Of a DNA stretch of 64,000 bases, positions 48,517-60,800 are shown piece by piece. The stretch lies in assembly GCA_032622095.1 (NCBI GenBank), contig CP136067.1, forward strand, positions 60,524,893-60,588,892. The letters run 5' to 3'. The position numbers and the translations under genes are program-made. Origin of the DNA: Siphonodentalium dalli. Taxonomy: Eukaryota; Mollusca; Scaphopoda; Gadilida; Siphonodentaliidae. Positions within the stretch are counted from its first letter, which is position 1; each line of letters opens with the position of its first letter. The notes under the pieces are model-generated. The model searched no databases and was not told where the DNA came from. It saw only the letters and a list, made by a program, of their open reading frames with translations.

Positions 48517-48631
48517 CAACAACAGCTACAATACATCCAGGTTTAAAAACCTCCATAGCCCCAACACCGATCAGCAAGTTTTCAGACCGTGGGGACTATC
48601 AGATCGCGATGTGAGATCCAATCGTCGATAG
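48517..48631 (+). pseudogene. LINE ORF1, C-terminal tail after the insertion
   Basis: When 35574 is followed directly by 48517 the ORF1 frame is kept and stays open to TAG at 48629-48631, a further 37 complete codons. The ORF1 stop then lies about 80 bp before the ATG of ORF2, a normal LINE spacing. This is the main evidence that the whole 12.9 kb between is an insertion. Confidence 0.7.
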
Positions 48632-48707
48632 CCAGCATTTAAACGGCTGAGACATACATGTGTTGACTCCTCATATTCTGACAAAAGTCTCTCATATTAC
48701 CTGTAGT

Positions 48708-51700
48708 ATGCGCTTTGCTGCTTATCTTTGTGTGTGTATTCTTTTGTTGCACTTTAACATGTTGTCATTTTTAGTTTGGAACGCAACCGGTATCATGTCA
48801 AGTTCTCGATATTTATCGCAAGCCCTTGATGTAATGCAAATTGATCTATGTGGAATCAGTGAACACTGGCTTAGACAGGCAGATGTCGAATTTCTAGATT
48901 CTATTAATTCCGAATATGGATCATATGCGGTATGTGACTATTCCATGCGCCTGCCAATGTAAAGAGGCAGAAAAAAGGAGGTGTAGCCTTTTTATATAAT
49001 AAGAATACATTGGGAAATCGAATATCGGTATTAGATATCCAAGATGATCGTATTTTAGGTGTTCAGATTGCCAAATCAAGTTCGGAATATTTGTATATTT
49101 TCCAGGTTTATCTGCCATCGACAAATTATACGGGAGAGTACTTTGAAGAATGTCTAACCATGCTATCCATATTATGCAACCGTCATCGAAGCCTTGGACG
49201 CATTATCGTCATGGGCGACTTTAATGCAACTCTATACAGAAATGATCATAGATGTAACAAGTTACACACTTTCTTCAAAGACCTTGAACTTATCCCATTA
49301 ACCACTTCAGAAATATGTTGCAACCTTGAAAACACATTTTTATCTGCTTCTGGGGTGCATGGTTCCATCATAGATCACATTTTCATTCCTGAGTTTGACA
49401 GTCCAGAAATAGATTTTGTTTCAGTTTTGAACGACAACGCTCTAAATGTATCTAATCATCGTCCTATTTATGCGTGCCTTAACATATCCTTACTACCACT
49501 TGACGTTCGAGGAAATCAATTTAAAGACAGAACAAAATTTAACTGGAAACGATTTTCTGCTAACCCGACTCTTGTGACAACCTATCAAACTGAACTTTCC
49601 AGAACATTGCCAGAGAATCTATTCACGATGTAAGCCGTCTAGATATGTTTTACGACAAAATGATTGAATCGATTTCCAATTGTGCGCACACGTATGTACC
49701 CAAAGTTCGACACCGACCGTTACTGAAGTCTTTTTGGAACAAGCACCTGAACGAGTTACACAACGTCATGACTGAATGCAGAAAGCTTTGGATCTCTGTG
49801 GGCCGTCCTGCAGATCCCACGAATACACAATATCGAAACTATAAGGATGCAAAATGCATATTTCGTAAAGAATATAGAAGCTACGCAAAACAATATATGT
49901 CATCTTTTAACGATGAAATTGATAGGTCAACCGAAGTGGACCAAGACAGATTTTTCAAATTATTCAATGCGAAGCGCAAATCCAATGGTTCTAATGACTG
50001 TTCCACCTTCATATACGAAAATCGCACTCTCCGGAATCCTCATGACATAGTCGATAGGTGGGCGTCGTACTACAAATCCATTTTTTCCACCCCACTAGGC
50101 GACGATAATTTTGTTGACTCCAACCACTATTGTTCAACCAACACCTTTATGAATTCTGAGTTGGACAAAGATAACTTATCGAGTATAGATGCTCTGACCA
50201 CACGGTTACGGGTTCTGAATTAATCAGTATAATAAACACTCTTCCTCTTAACAAGGCCAGTGGTTGGGATGGGTGAATTAGGAACACATTGTATTTGGTG
50301 GCGACTCCCTTGCTAATTGCATTGCTGGCCTCTTTACGCATATGATCGAACTGGAACACATTTCAAGCAATGCCAAGCGAGGGATAATAATTTCGCTCTA
50401 TAAAGGTAATGGTAAGAGACTAAACTCTTTTGATAGTCATAGGGCCATTACGCTTTTGCCTAATATATACAAACTTTTCGAAAAAGTCCTATTATCGCGA
50501 CTTCAAACAAATTCTCCCAAAGTTCATTCCTTGCAGAATGGCTTTCAAAAAAATGTCAGTTGCATGATGTCGTCGTATTTGGTGTCAGAATGTATTTCCT
50601 ATACATCCGAGAGGCAAAGCAGATTATATGCCCGCTTCTTGGATGTATGGAAAGCGTTCGATACAGTCTGGATAAATGGTCTACTCATGAAACTGTACGA
50701 GCGCCACATTAGAGGTAGAACATTGCGACTATTCAACATGTTATTAACAGGTATATCATGTAGTGTACTGTATCAGAATACAGCTTCTGTGTGGTTCGAA
50801 GTATGTCACCGTACCCGGCAGGGAGGTACTGTCTCACCGTTCCTTTACAATATATTCGTTGACGATTTACTTCAGCAACTTGTCGAGTCGAAATGTGGCC
50901 TGCGTGTTTACAACATAGATTGTGCCTGCTTGGCGCATGCCGACGATATGATGCTGCTTTCTCTCACTAGGTCTGGGCTTCAATCATTAATTGATATATG
51001 TTATCGTTATAGTACAAAATGGAGATATAGATTCAATGCAAAGAAAACAAATGTTGTTGTGTTCAATGAGACATTACACGCAGCTCGCAACGCGACCAGA
51101 ACATGGAAACTGGGTAACGAATCGATTTCCGAAACAGATAGAGTTACCCATCTTGGTATACCATTGAGCTCCCAAAATTTCAGTAATCACTTTGTTGACA
51201 TCATAATAGAAAAATCCGATCAACATACTTTATGCTCAGTAATGCTGGCCTCTACGCAGGAGGGATATTACCTATTAGTTCGGTCCAAATTTATGAATGC
51301 ATTGTCCTTCCCCGTGGTTTGTACTGTTCAATATTAGAGCTCTCACAATGTTGTTCGCCTTGAGCATGTTCATAGAATGTGCATAAAAATATTCAAGGAC
51401 TTCCAACCAGGACCAAAACTGATATGGCACTTTCTTTAGTTGGTATCCCAGCTCTTATGGCGTACATCGAAAAGAGAAAACTTTCAATGTTTCGATCGTT
51501 ATGCAGTCTCACCTTGCAAAAAACAGTCCGGGAAATTTTCGTGATGCGTTTGTTAGATGATACTTTCGGTGGCTCGAACGCAACTTTTCTTCTGAATGAA
51601 TTCAAATTATTAGCAATCAACAGCTCTCTCATTACACCGAAACCTTTATTCACACTTCTCATTTTCCAGAGAAACTAGCATGGAAGCAAGCCTGCAAACA

Positions 51701-52253
51701 AGCCTCCATCTTTCATTACAAAAATGAGTGGACTTCTCGTGTTACTTCAAATTCCGAGTTAAGCAGATTCATGCGGGTTCACGATAGATATTCCATGTCC
51801 AACCTATGGAAAACTTGTGCGAAATATCCTGCTGAGAAAAGATCAATTATCTTAGTAGCTCAGATTATCTGTACTCTGCCAAGTTTGTCTAAAGGTGTCT
51901 GCACTCTATGTAGAACAAGATGCCATGATTTGATAGTTCACATTATTATCGAGTGCCCAGAGCTGGCCACTGTACGAAATAGAATATGGTACACATTTAT
52001 TGATTGTTTCGGTATCGATTGCTTTGTACACATTGATAATCTTCAACCTGACCAACAGCTACTATTATTTCAAGGGGAAAAGCCAGATTTCCTTCCACCT
52101 GGCTTACATTCTCATCAATGGATTCTTTGCAAAATCAACAAATTCCTTGTGGAATATGTATCTTTCACGGTCATCCCAAGATCTTATCACTTATACCTAA
52201 TAAATTTCAACTGTACAATATCAATGAAAATGCCTAATTTGAATTCTCAATAA
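48708..52253 (+). pseudogene. LINE ORF2: endonuclease and reverse transcriptase, several frameshifts
   Basis: Starts at ATG 48708 (or 48759, directly before LSFLVWNATG). Endonuclease motifs of the EEP family appear in order: WNATG, GISEHWL (catalytic Glu), GGVAFLYNKN, VYLPS, MGDFNA (Asp/Asn), GSIIDHIFI and SNHRPI (terminal His). After a linker, reverse transcriptase motifs follow in 50342-51337: ALFLD-type site as ARFLDVWKAFDTVW, RQGGTVSPFLYNIFVDDL and the catalytic AHADDM (usually YADD). The C-terminal part (51771-52253) carries CTLCRTRCHDLIVHIIIECP, a Cys/His motif. Frame changes at about 48960, 49632, 50221, 51337 and 51678 make it non-functional. Confidence 0.88.
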
Positions 52254-52672
52254 ATTATAACCAGACAGCCCTGATTGTCGTATACAGGGTTCAAACTTGC
52301 ACCACAGTTTGCGGTTTCGTGCTGTGGATCTACTGAGGGACTCTTGGTCTGTGTGGGCGTCTGTCCCAGAGGACAGCTAATTGCTTTTCGCCTGGATCGC
52401 TGCTCGCATAGCCAGAGTCAATGAGTGGATTCACAGCATGGACCCTCAAACTCTGATCTCTATTGTATACTTGTAAATCAAAGCTTGTCAATGTTTAAGT
52501 AACCTTTTATCTATGGTGCATGTTTTGTAGGTCTAGGCTGGGGAAGTGGTCGCGTGACAAATGTGTAAATATGTTCTTTTCTACTGAATTGTTCTTTGTT
52601 CTATATGTATTTGTGTTATGTTACCAGTAACTCTTCATATGATGGAGGATAGAAATAAATATATAAATAAAT

Positions 52673-53660
52673 GCTTCATAATGAAAAAAAATCCTGAATT
52701 CATATTTTGTATCAATAATAATTCTGAATCATAATGACCTCATTTAGGTATATTGACATCCCCAGTTACCTGCACAATTTTCTTATATAATTACATCATG
52801 AAAGTAGTACTAACCTAAAACAGCCTGTTGACCTAATAAACCTAGGCTGATGTAAGAAACACCGATTATCAAGCAGGCTTTATGTAGGCAATGAAGATAC
52901 ATGTATTGAGCAGTGGAAAAAAATCTAAAATGTTGTCAGTGAATTTGACAGAGAGATTACACACAGTTGCTATATATAACGAGAGGCCGATCACGATCGG
53001 CAGATGTTTAACCTATACCTTGGCGATAGCGATTAGCTATAACTGATAATTGGTCAAAGATATGATCACAGTAATACATATATCAGTACCTAACTTAAAA
53101 TCAAAAGGTCAAATAATTTGTCTTAAGAAGGGGTTAAAGTAATTGGGGTGGGGGCGGAGTCGTTTTAAATCTCATAACTCTGTCCCTATTCACACAAGGA
53201 CCTCTCACTGTGAGATCCAATTGTTTAGCCATTAATAAATTTGACAGATAGGATAAACAATTATCCAGCCAGCAGGTTGTTCATCTTTACCTTCATACAA
53301 CCACCCCCTAGAGCTATGTAACATGTCATCACTCAATTAATAACAGATTTTGCTTGGAATGACATCTATTAAAGGTATTCTCATACTCTGGATATTGGAT
53401 GTTCACATGGCAATTTATTGATATCATTATATTACATGCAACTATTGCAATAAAATCTTCACATTTTCAATACAGGACATCACACCTTATTAATGGAATA
53501 CAACTAAAACAAATTAGTGTCAATGACAATTTTTTTTTTTTAATTAAATAATTTTTGTATTATTATAAAAGTTTTTTAATATTTGTTTATGTTAAATTGA
53601 GCGAGGAAATTCAATCTAAAAAAATATGAAAAATCCAAATTTAAAATTAAAAAAAAAAAA
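52673..53660. other. UBXN4 intron sequence, nothing recognised
   Basis: AT-rich intron remnant to the right of the LINE tail. It contains a small palindrome (gccgatcacgatcggc, near 52986) and homopolymer A/T runs near 53530-53655. No exon was found. Confidence 0.4.
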
Positions 53661-53900
53661 GAAGGGTCATAACTCCTTTAAAATAAATCGGATCAAACCC
53701 TTATTCAAACTCGAACTGTATTTTGGGATGAGAAACCTATAAACAAAATTTGGTTCCGATCAAATAGAAAATGTTAGAGTTATCGCATTATACCTAAAGT
53801 GTCTGACAGACAGACAGATATAGATGGACGGACAGACGAGTGGTCAATCCGGACATTGACGCTATGTGTACCATACTATGGTATAGGTACACATAAAAAG
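53661..53900 (+). repeat. 'Ggtcataactcc' dispersed repeat, single unit with 3' module
   Basis: gggtcataactcc, atcggatcaaacccttattc, gaactgtattttgggatgag and aaaatttggttccgatcaaa are followed by a GACAGACAGACAG tract, gagtggtcaatccggacatt and a closing hairpin gtgtaccatac / gtataggtacac. The three-unit copy at 54487-55017 has the same order. Confidence 0.75.
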
Positions 53901-54486
53901 TTTTATCTCATGCAGAGTACAGGAAAAATACATCAAACCTGGTGTGCCCCTTTAATTTTTCAATTCACATATGTAATCAATTGAAATCAATGTCGAAAAA
54001 GCTTTCCATTAATATATAGATAAAACAAACTAGACCTACAGTACTAAAAGTGTTATGAACAATTATTTTGTTCCCATAGACTGATACAGAGCTCTCAAGT
54101 TTTTAAAACTTTGAAAACCAAAGTTGTCTTCCCATGCAACCAACAAAATTCCAATGGTAATGCTATTAAACAATGAAACCAGATTATGCCTTTAAGATGA
54201 AATTTAAATAACCATGCATATAACATATAATAGTATAAACATTCCACCTATGATATGGCCAGAGATACTTATAGAGTATAAAGTATATCTGATACAGCCA
54301 ACACATCTCCTAGAAGTTAATTAACTCAATACAAGAGAGAACCAAACTTCATGGTATTGTAACAGGATACTATCTCTGTGTGAGAAGACAACTTCATAGC
54401 ATCCTGAACCTGATTTATTAGATACTATCTAGACAGTGCCACCTGTGTATCTTTGATATATTTTAGCGATGAATAAAATAATCAAA

Positions 54487-55017
54487 GGGCCATAACTCCA
54501 GTAAAAAGTACCGGATCAAACCCATATTCGAACTCGATCTGTATTTTGAGTTGAGAAACTCACATACAAAATTTGGTTCCTATCAGTTGAAAAATTGTTG
54601 ATTTATCGAAGCACTCATGAATTATATGTCAAAGGGCCATAACTCCATTAAAAAATATCGAATCAAACTCATATTCGAACTCGATATGTATTTTGGGTTG
54701 AGCAACTCACATACCAAATTTGGTTATGGTCAGATAATTTCTTTTTGAGTTATGGCAGCATGCATAAATTCTAAGTTGAAAAAGGGCCATAACTCCGTAA
54801 AAAAACTCGGATCAAACCCATATTCGAACTCGATCTGTATTTGGTGCTGAGAAATTCATATACAAAATTTGGTTCCAATCAGATAGAAAATATTTCAGTT
54901 ATCGCACCATGCGTAAAGTGTCTCAGACAGACAGACGGACGGACGGACTTACGACGAGTGGTCAATCCGGGCAACGACACTATGTTTACCATACTATGGT
55001 ATGGGTAAACATAAAAA
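54487..55017 (+). repeat. 'Ggccataactcc' repeat, three tandem units plus 3' module
   Basis: Units start near 54487, 54632 and 54784 (agggccataactcc, ggatcaaacccatattcgaa, ctcgatctgtatttt, aaaatttggtt). They are followed by cagacagacggacggacgga and a terminal hairpin tttaccatac / gtatgggtaaac. A tandem 5' part with a unique 3' tail suggests one dispersed element whose 5' module has multiplied. Confidence 0.75.
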
Positions 55018-55988
55018 GCAACATAAACAATATTGCATCATATCAAATTGCTTTATTTTGAATCTGCACTTGACCTGCTATAAAGTTGAATGAGGTCAAT
55101 ATGATTCCGCACTTTCAAAAGAGACACTTTTAACAATAGCGTATGGTATAGTTGATAGTTTGACCAACTTATTGTGCACCAGTTCATCACAAGTACACAT
55201 GTAGATCAGGCACATGATTATCTGTATTTGGAGTAAATACTAGTTTGGATCTGGCAGTATTTTAGTCTAAAATATGGTCAGTGAATTTATTAAAAGTGGC
55301 TCTCTATATCAGGTATTTTTTAATTGTAGTTTATAATACGGTACATCCAATAACAATTTTAAAAGTGATTTGTCCATATACAAGCATATTCAAGTCGTTT
55401 CATGCCAGCAGTCACAAAACACCTCAAATAATATACTAATATAGTAAAATATGTGGTTAGTTGCTAGTCTTCAGGAAGATCGGAGGACAAATGATGAATA
55501 TAGCCAGATATCCTGGGAATGGGCATTATAAAATTGCAGATTGTATTCCAAACGGGAAAGCTTGTTCTCCCAGTTTATTGATATTGTAAGGTACTTTAAT
55601 AATCTATATTCTCACTTATATCACATATGCTCCTCAGAAAAAATTGTTGTTTCTCCCCAGATAGAGGTGCTTTTCATCTTAAATTGTGACCATGTAAAAT
55701 TTAACAGGAGCTATATGTGTTTTCCTGAGAATGTTTCAGAACTTTACCGAACTTGTTTTGAGGAAAATATGTGTCCAAAAAAAAACATAATGGCATTTTC
55801 ACAAATAATGATAATTTTACGGGAAAAGCTGATGTTTTCAGTAATTTACAAAAAAACTTTCCACATTATTTTAAATTAGCAGAAAATATGAGACAAGGAA
55901 TGCGGAAAAATACATTTTACAGTAACTATTCGCAGAATAATAAAATCTGGGGGTACCATTTTGGTCACAAGGTATAGCTCAAACTTAC

Positions 55989-56091
55989 TTCAGTGATGAA
56001 ATTATAAACAATCTGGAATGTTTCATCAGATGGAAATTGTTGTAGAATACATGAGCCATCTGCCAACCGAAACTGTATTCTGGCAATCTCA
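55989..56091 (-). CDS. UBXN4: UBXN4, exon encoding the first half of the UBX domain
   Basis: A 103-bp minus-strand exon with acceptor attctgcag and donor GAA/gtaagt. After one base completing a Ser codon it reads EIARIQFRLADGSCILQQF and PSDETFQIVYNFITE. The string ARIQFRL-DGS----QFPSD is the start of the UBX domain in UBXN4 (beta-1, R-x-(Q)FRLPDG turn, beta-2). Proline is replaced by Ala in LADG. It receives phase 2 from 56802-56924 and continues in phase 0 into 32152-32274, 23.7 kb away. Splicing across such a transposon-filled intron is inferred from the matching phases. Confidence 0.93.
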
Positions 56092-56801
56092 CTGCAGAAT
56101 GGAAAGTATCAAAAACAGTTTAAAAATGGCTAACAATGTGAAAGAGGTCTGAGTAGGATATCAAGGAATTCTACTAAAATTATTGTAGGTTTCACACAAT
56201 GATCAAATTACCGGTGCCTATAAAATGGTTAAATTATTTGCAGGGGACATATTTGAAACATAGAATCAGTTTAAATCAATCATGCTGCAGTAACAAATCT
56301 GAATCTCATTTATTATTTGTAGCATAGATTATTTTCTTCTTCAAAAAATATAGTTGACAACAAGGGCAATGATCTTATTTATTCACACAATGGACCTTTC
56401 CACATGTGTCAATCAAATAATCATTAGCAGATACTTTCTACCAAGCAGCAACCATGCCAGTTGCTTACTGCATTTTAAAATTCTTTATTCACCCTAATTT
56501 TGACATCCAAATATTTTCAGTGTTAAATTGACTTTTTCGTTGTCAAATCATAAGGTACTGAAATTTTGATTTGTGCCATGTTGGATATTCATCAATGACT
56601 ATAACACTATTTTTCATTTTGGTGACCCTCATAATATTTCCCACAATTAAAGATTGTATTATAGCATATAGGCAACTAATCAAACTATTTCAGCAGATGC
56701 CTTGTTTCCTAGCAACCATAAGCTCTTCCCACTAACGGATATGTGTGGAAAACTACATTAAGGAAAAGGAGTAACATAGAGAATCAGCCAGTGGAGCTCA
56801 C

Positions 56802-56924
56802 CTTCTTTTTGCAGCGTCACCAGCTAACTGTTGTTGTTCTGCTTCTAACTTGGCCTTTTTTGCATTATCAGTTTGCCTGTCTCTATCATCTTTCTCCCTT
56901 TTGAATCTTTCTGACCTTTCTCGT
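56802..56924 (-). CDS. UBXN4: UBXN4, charged coiled-coil exon before the UBX domain
   Basis: A 123-bp minus-strand exon with acceptor cattcacag and donor AGAAG/gtgagc. It starts with one base of a split codon, then RERSERFKREKDDRDRQ, TDNAKKAKLEAEQQQLAG and DAAKR plus two bases. This corresponds to the Arg/Lys/Glu-rich helical segment that precedes the UBX domain in UBXN4 (family pattern: RAERAARF-K-KEE--AAK-A). Individual residues are weakly conserved, but the position, phases (1 base in, 2 bases out) and composition agree. Upstream exons for the thioredoxin-like N-terminal domain were not found before 64000. Confidence 0.82.
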
Positions 56925-57556
56925 CTGTGAATGACAGAACCAATGTTATTGACACATTTAATTTAACGTTTGATATTGGAACTTTATGCCATATTCTAAC
57001 CCTTCAACCAGGGACACCAGATGCAAGAAGGATGGGAGTGTGTGTCCAAATATATACTCAAAATACAACAATGTGAATGCATGAACATGCCATTTAAGGG
57101 ACTCACTTAGATTTCTTAAATGAGAAAAAAAAAGTTTGTAAGTCATTTTTCACTAAGAAGAACATAGAAATACAGGCCTGGCATTATTATATGCATGATT
57201 TTATCATGCGTCTCCCTCTTGCACAGTTTTAAATATGTGTACGCATTTGTTCCGCGTGCCTAAGCCATGTGCTGTACCACGGATGAGGTAGATAATACAT
57301 TGGTTCATAGTATTCCAAGTAGTGTGTATGAGATCACTCGATAGCAAATCTGTGTAGGGGGTTAACTGAATGCGCCATTGTGCCCTTGATGTGTAGACAT
57401 CAGTCAGTTACCACGTGTCCTTTAAACAGCCATTTACAAAATATGAAATATAATTAATGCTGCTATTCTCTCAAAATTATGATAGAAAATGCTGCCATTT
57501 CCTCACAATTATGTTTGGGGATTATTCATAGTTATTATGGAGTGAATATTATGAAA

Positions 57557-57960
57557 GTGACAATGATACTGTAGCTCAACCTGAAAAGGGAATAATGTCA
57601 TATTGCAGTCTATGGTGCGATAAGAAACATGGAAAGTTTAAATGTTTAAGTAATACCAGGTCAACCTGAAGAGCCATATGAAGCTTGGTATCAAATGGAT
57701 GAAAATTGTTGGCTGTCGGGCATGGCAAAGTATTTAGTGATGCAAAGAGCAAAATACAAGATAACTGCTGGCAGCCATGTTTTTCATCAAAAAATGTTCA
57801 AATTCGAAAGCTTCCATCCAGAAGTTATCATGTACGTAAGTCTCAAAATATTTCTACAATATATGTCGGCTGCGGGGTGTGTCAATGGATTCAAATGTGA
57901 AATTTTGAAATATTTGATGGCTCCCATCTAGTGGTCACCCAAAGATCCATATGACGTTGT
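57557..57960 (+). repeat. Pearl-like element, 5' end and about one and a half core units
   Basis: gaaagtgacaatgatactgt, agctcaacc, aaagggaataatgtcat and gcgataagaaacatggaaag match the left end at 35575. A core unit (aaatacaagataactgctgg, cagccatgtttttcat) follows and decays near 57960. Its right end was not identified. Confidence 0.65.
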
Positions 57961-58536
57961 TTTATTATTTGCTTTACAGATAATATTTTCCAGAGGTTTA
58001 GGTAGATTGGTCAGGGGGGGGGTCTGAATTTTTTTTCTGAATACTAGGCAGGGTTGGGTGGGTGGTTCAGCAGCCCGGCTATTCAATTGTTCCTGGCTCC
58101 GTAAATAACTTCCTGTAGTCGTTTTTCTTCAAAATAATGCGACAAAAGTTTTTTAAGAATGCTTCTAATAGGTATGTGGTATGAACTTAACTCTTGGTAG
58201 GGGGGTTTGAGTTCACTATCAGTTAATAATGAGGGATGACACAAATTGGTAATAAAAAAGGTCAGTTTGCTAAATGTTTTCATCAAGGATCCATCAATGC
58301 ACATTGACATGGAAAGGCTCAGGTTTAAATAGTTCTATTAAAAAACATTTATTCAACCTTATATAAATGAAAACATAACACAATAATAGATTCTTCAAAT
58401 AAATGTAAACTCTACAAATACAAATGGACTCTTCAAACCATAAAGAAATAGAACATAAAGGTGATAAAAACAAACTGTAACTGATTTCCACGTTATTCGG
58501 TACACGGGTCTAGATCAACTCTAGATGGGAGCTGTC

Positions 58537-59619
58537 TAGGGCTGGACGATATTAACGAAAATAAAAACCGCGATTTTTGGAAATTAAAAACGCGGTTAAC
58601 GATATAATCGCGGTTTTTTAAAACATCAGATACTAGTAACTTAAACAGTTTCTCACTGTTCGCTAGAATCACATCATCGTCATTAATTTTGACAAGTTGA
58701 CGTCAATAATAACATACACAACCTTTCAACCAGTGACAACCTCATGCTCGATCGATATTCGGAATGAAAAGTAAATTCACCGGTTAAATTCCACTATTCG
58801 GACAATTTCTTACCGGTGACTTGACAAATTCTGGTATATACCGATAATTAATAAAACCATTATCTAGTCTATGCCAAAACTAAAAGTGTTCTATACTATA
58901 CAGTATCCTTTTCTAACTCGGTATATTCAACTATGTTGAGCAAATACATATGTTGTTCCCGATGACACTTGCGTCGCTTGACAAATGGAATATGGTTTAC
59001 AGTCAAGACAAATTTTAGCGAAGTCCACACACACGTAGTACATAACTTTTGGAATTTGGCCAAGCAAGGACACCATGTATTTTGGGCGGGTTTGAAGACC
59101 TAATACTATAATATTGGTTTTAACCAATCGCCGTGAGTGGTTTCTTCTAGACGAGAAGGGGGCGGTATCTTCGCTCATTTACTATTTTGATTGACGGTGC
59201 ATGTGCATCATTGTACTGAAGGAAGAGGCATGGCAAAACTGACATTCATATTGATCTATCACCCGATCAGTCGTCAATTCATTTGGTGAATTCTCTTGTA
59301 ATAAAAAGTACGCAGGGAAGTCGGAGCGTTTGTATTCGGGGTTTTCATATCCCCCTAATTTTGTTAGTCGTCCTAAACGTTGTTTACTATGATTTAATAT
59401 TGAATATTGAAAAAGTCAGGACACGGGGATTTAGTTGGAATTTAAAACTTAAATAACTCGATTTAGGCTTGAGTTAAACTATGTTTGTATACGCTTATGA
59501 TGGTCTGGCACCCTCTAATTGTCGACGATATTACGATTATTTTAGTTTAGACGATATTACTGACGATATTGAAATATTAACCGGGTATTGACGATTAATC
59601 GGGAAACCGCCCAGCACTA
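58537..59619. mobile_element. hAT-like element, 1.1 kb, with 8-bp TSD gagctgtc
   Basis: Left terminus tagggctggacgatattaac; right terminus is the complement of tagtgctgggcggtttcccg. The direct octamer gagctgtc lies on both sides (58529-58536, 59620-59627). Subterminal motifs are AT-rich repeats such as aaccgcgatttttgg and cgatataatcgcggtttt. The element is inserted within a tandem unit of the reverse-oriented pearl-like array, because unit sequence is found on both sides of it. No transposase frame. Confidence 0.85.
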
Positions 59620-59627
59620 GAGCTGTC

Positions 59628-60040
59628 AAAGTTGAACGATTTTCCATGAAAAACATCGCCACCGGCAGCCATCTTGGATTTGACTCTTTGCACCACTAAA
59701 TCCTTTAGCACACCCTACAGAGCTTATCCCTCAACAGATCATCACCAAACTTCATTGAATCCTCGGTGTGACCTCTCGATGGGTGCCTACCATTTTTTCA
59801 CGATTTCTGTAAAAAACATGGCTGCCAGCGGCCATCTTGGATTTTACTCTTTATATGACTAAATCCTTTAACACATCTTGCAGGTCACATTTCTCATCCA
59901 ATCGTCACCAAATTTTATATGGATATATGGGGTGACCTCAAGATTGGAGCTTCCATTTTTCTCCAGAAATTTTTCAAAACAAACATGGCTACCAGCAGTC
60001 ATCTTGGATTTCAAATGTGAATCCATCAGCACAACCTACA
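59628..60040 (-). repeat. Pearl-like tandem array, reverse orientation
   Basis: Three units spaced about 165 bp start (read in reverse) at gcagccatcttggatttgac (59665), gcggccatcttggattttac (59828) and gcagtcatcttggatttcaa (59996), with actaaatcctttagcacac-type sequence following each. This is the complement of the core unit at 35.7-36.6 kb. Its left neighbour unit is split by the hAT-like element. Confidence 0.75.
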
Positions 60041-60384
60041 GCCCACATTTATTGGGGAATTGCTTTGAAACTTTACAGCCTTATTGGTAAATCAAAAGTA
60101 TGAATGCATCTATAATCATGATACAGAACATAGAACGGATAATATCAGGACAATTAAGTCAAATAGTAATTTGAAGCAGTTTTAAGGGGGTGGGTCCCTA
60201 TCCCAAAATCGGAATAAAAATAAAAATTAGGGGGTGGTGGGTAACCACAGAGCGGAAAAAATAAAAAAGCGCCTAGTGTCCGGAATTTTTTTCCTGACCA
60301 CCCCCTGGATAGGTCGGAATAAAACAAATAAAAGGTCAGCAGACCACAGTGTCCCCCTGTTAAAGAAATTAAAAAAATGTTGAA

Positions 60385-60800
60385 ATTTTTAAGTCGAAAA
60401 GGGTTAATAACTCCGTAAAAAAAAAAAAATTCTGTCATCTTTATGCACATCTCCAATATGTGGGTAACAATACTCTGAAGTTTCAAATATCTACGATCAA
60501 AACTGTAGAAGGAGTTGATTACACCATGAAGGTACCCTCATACCGAAAATTATAAAAAATGTTGAAATTTTCTAAGTCGAAAAGGGTTAATAACTCTGTA
60601 AAAAAAACATTTTTTCCGTCATCTATATACATGTTGCACATCTTCAATATTCTGAAGTTTCAAATCTCTGGGATGAAATCTGTAGGAGGAGATGATTACA
60701 CCATGAAGGTACTCAAAAGTGTGACGGACGGACGAACGGTACAAGGGACGAACGGACGGACGGAGCCCGTTTCAACAGTCCCCCGACAATTTATATTGAG
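60385..60800 (+). repeat. 'Aagggttaataactc' tandem module with GACGGACG tail
   Basis: Two units (about 60391 and 60570) share aagtcgaaaagggttaataa, ctctgaagtttcaaat and gattacaccatgaaggtac. They are followed by gtgacggacggacgaacgg. Same architecture as the 54.5-kb repeat (tandem 5' part, GACGG tail) but a different sequence. Confidence 0.7.

Larger units (their letters stand above)
33415..52672 (+). mobile_element. Degraded LINE (non-LTR retrotransposon), interrupted by nested elements
   Basis: ORF1 (coiled-coil protein) lies at 33928-35574 and its last 38 codons at 48517-48631. ORF2 (endonuclease plus reverse transcriptase) follows at 48708-52253, and the element ends in an A/T-rich tail (aaataaatatataaataaat) near 52672. 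The 5' limit is uncertain; it is placed at the gc-richer aactgaggagcaagatggcg block. Domain order (EEP endonuclease, then RT, then a C-terminal Cys/His motif) fits the Jockey/CR1/I group of LINEs; the clade cannot be fixed without an alignment. It lies antisense in the 23.7-kb UBXN4 intron and is defective through several frameshifts. Confidence 0.85.

Noticed and set aside
55541-55879. A 112-codon plus-strand frame
   Set aside because: AT-rich, low-complexity Lys/Asn/Phe composition, starts within a UBXN4 intron in antisense, and shows no domain.
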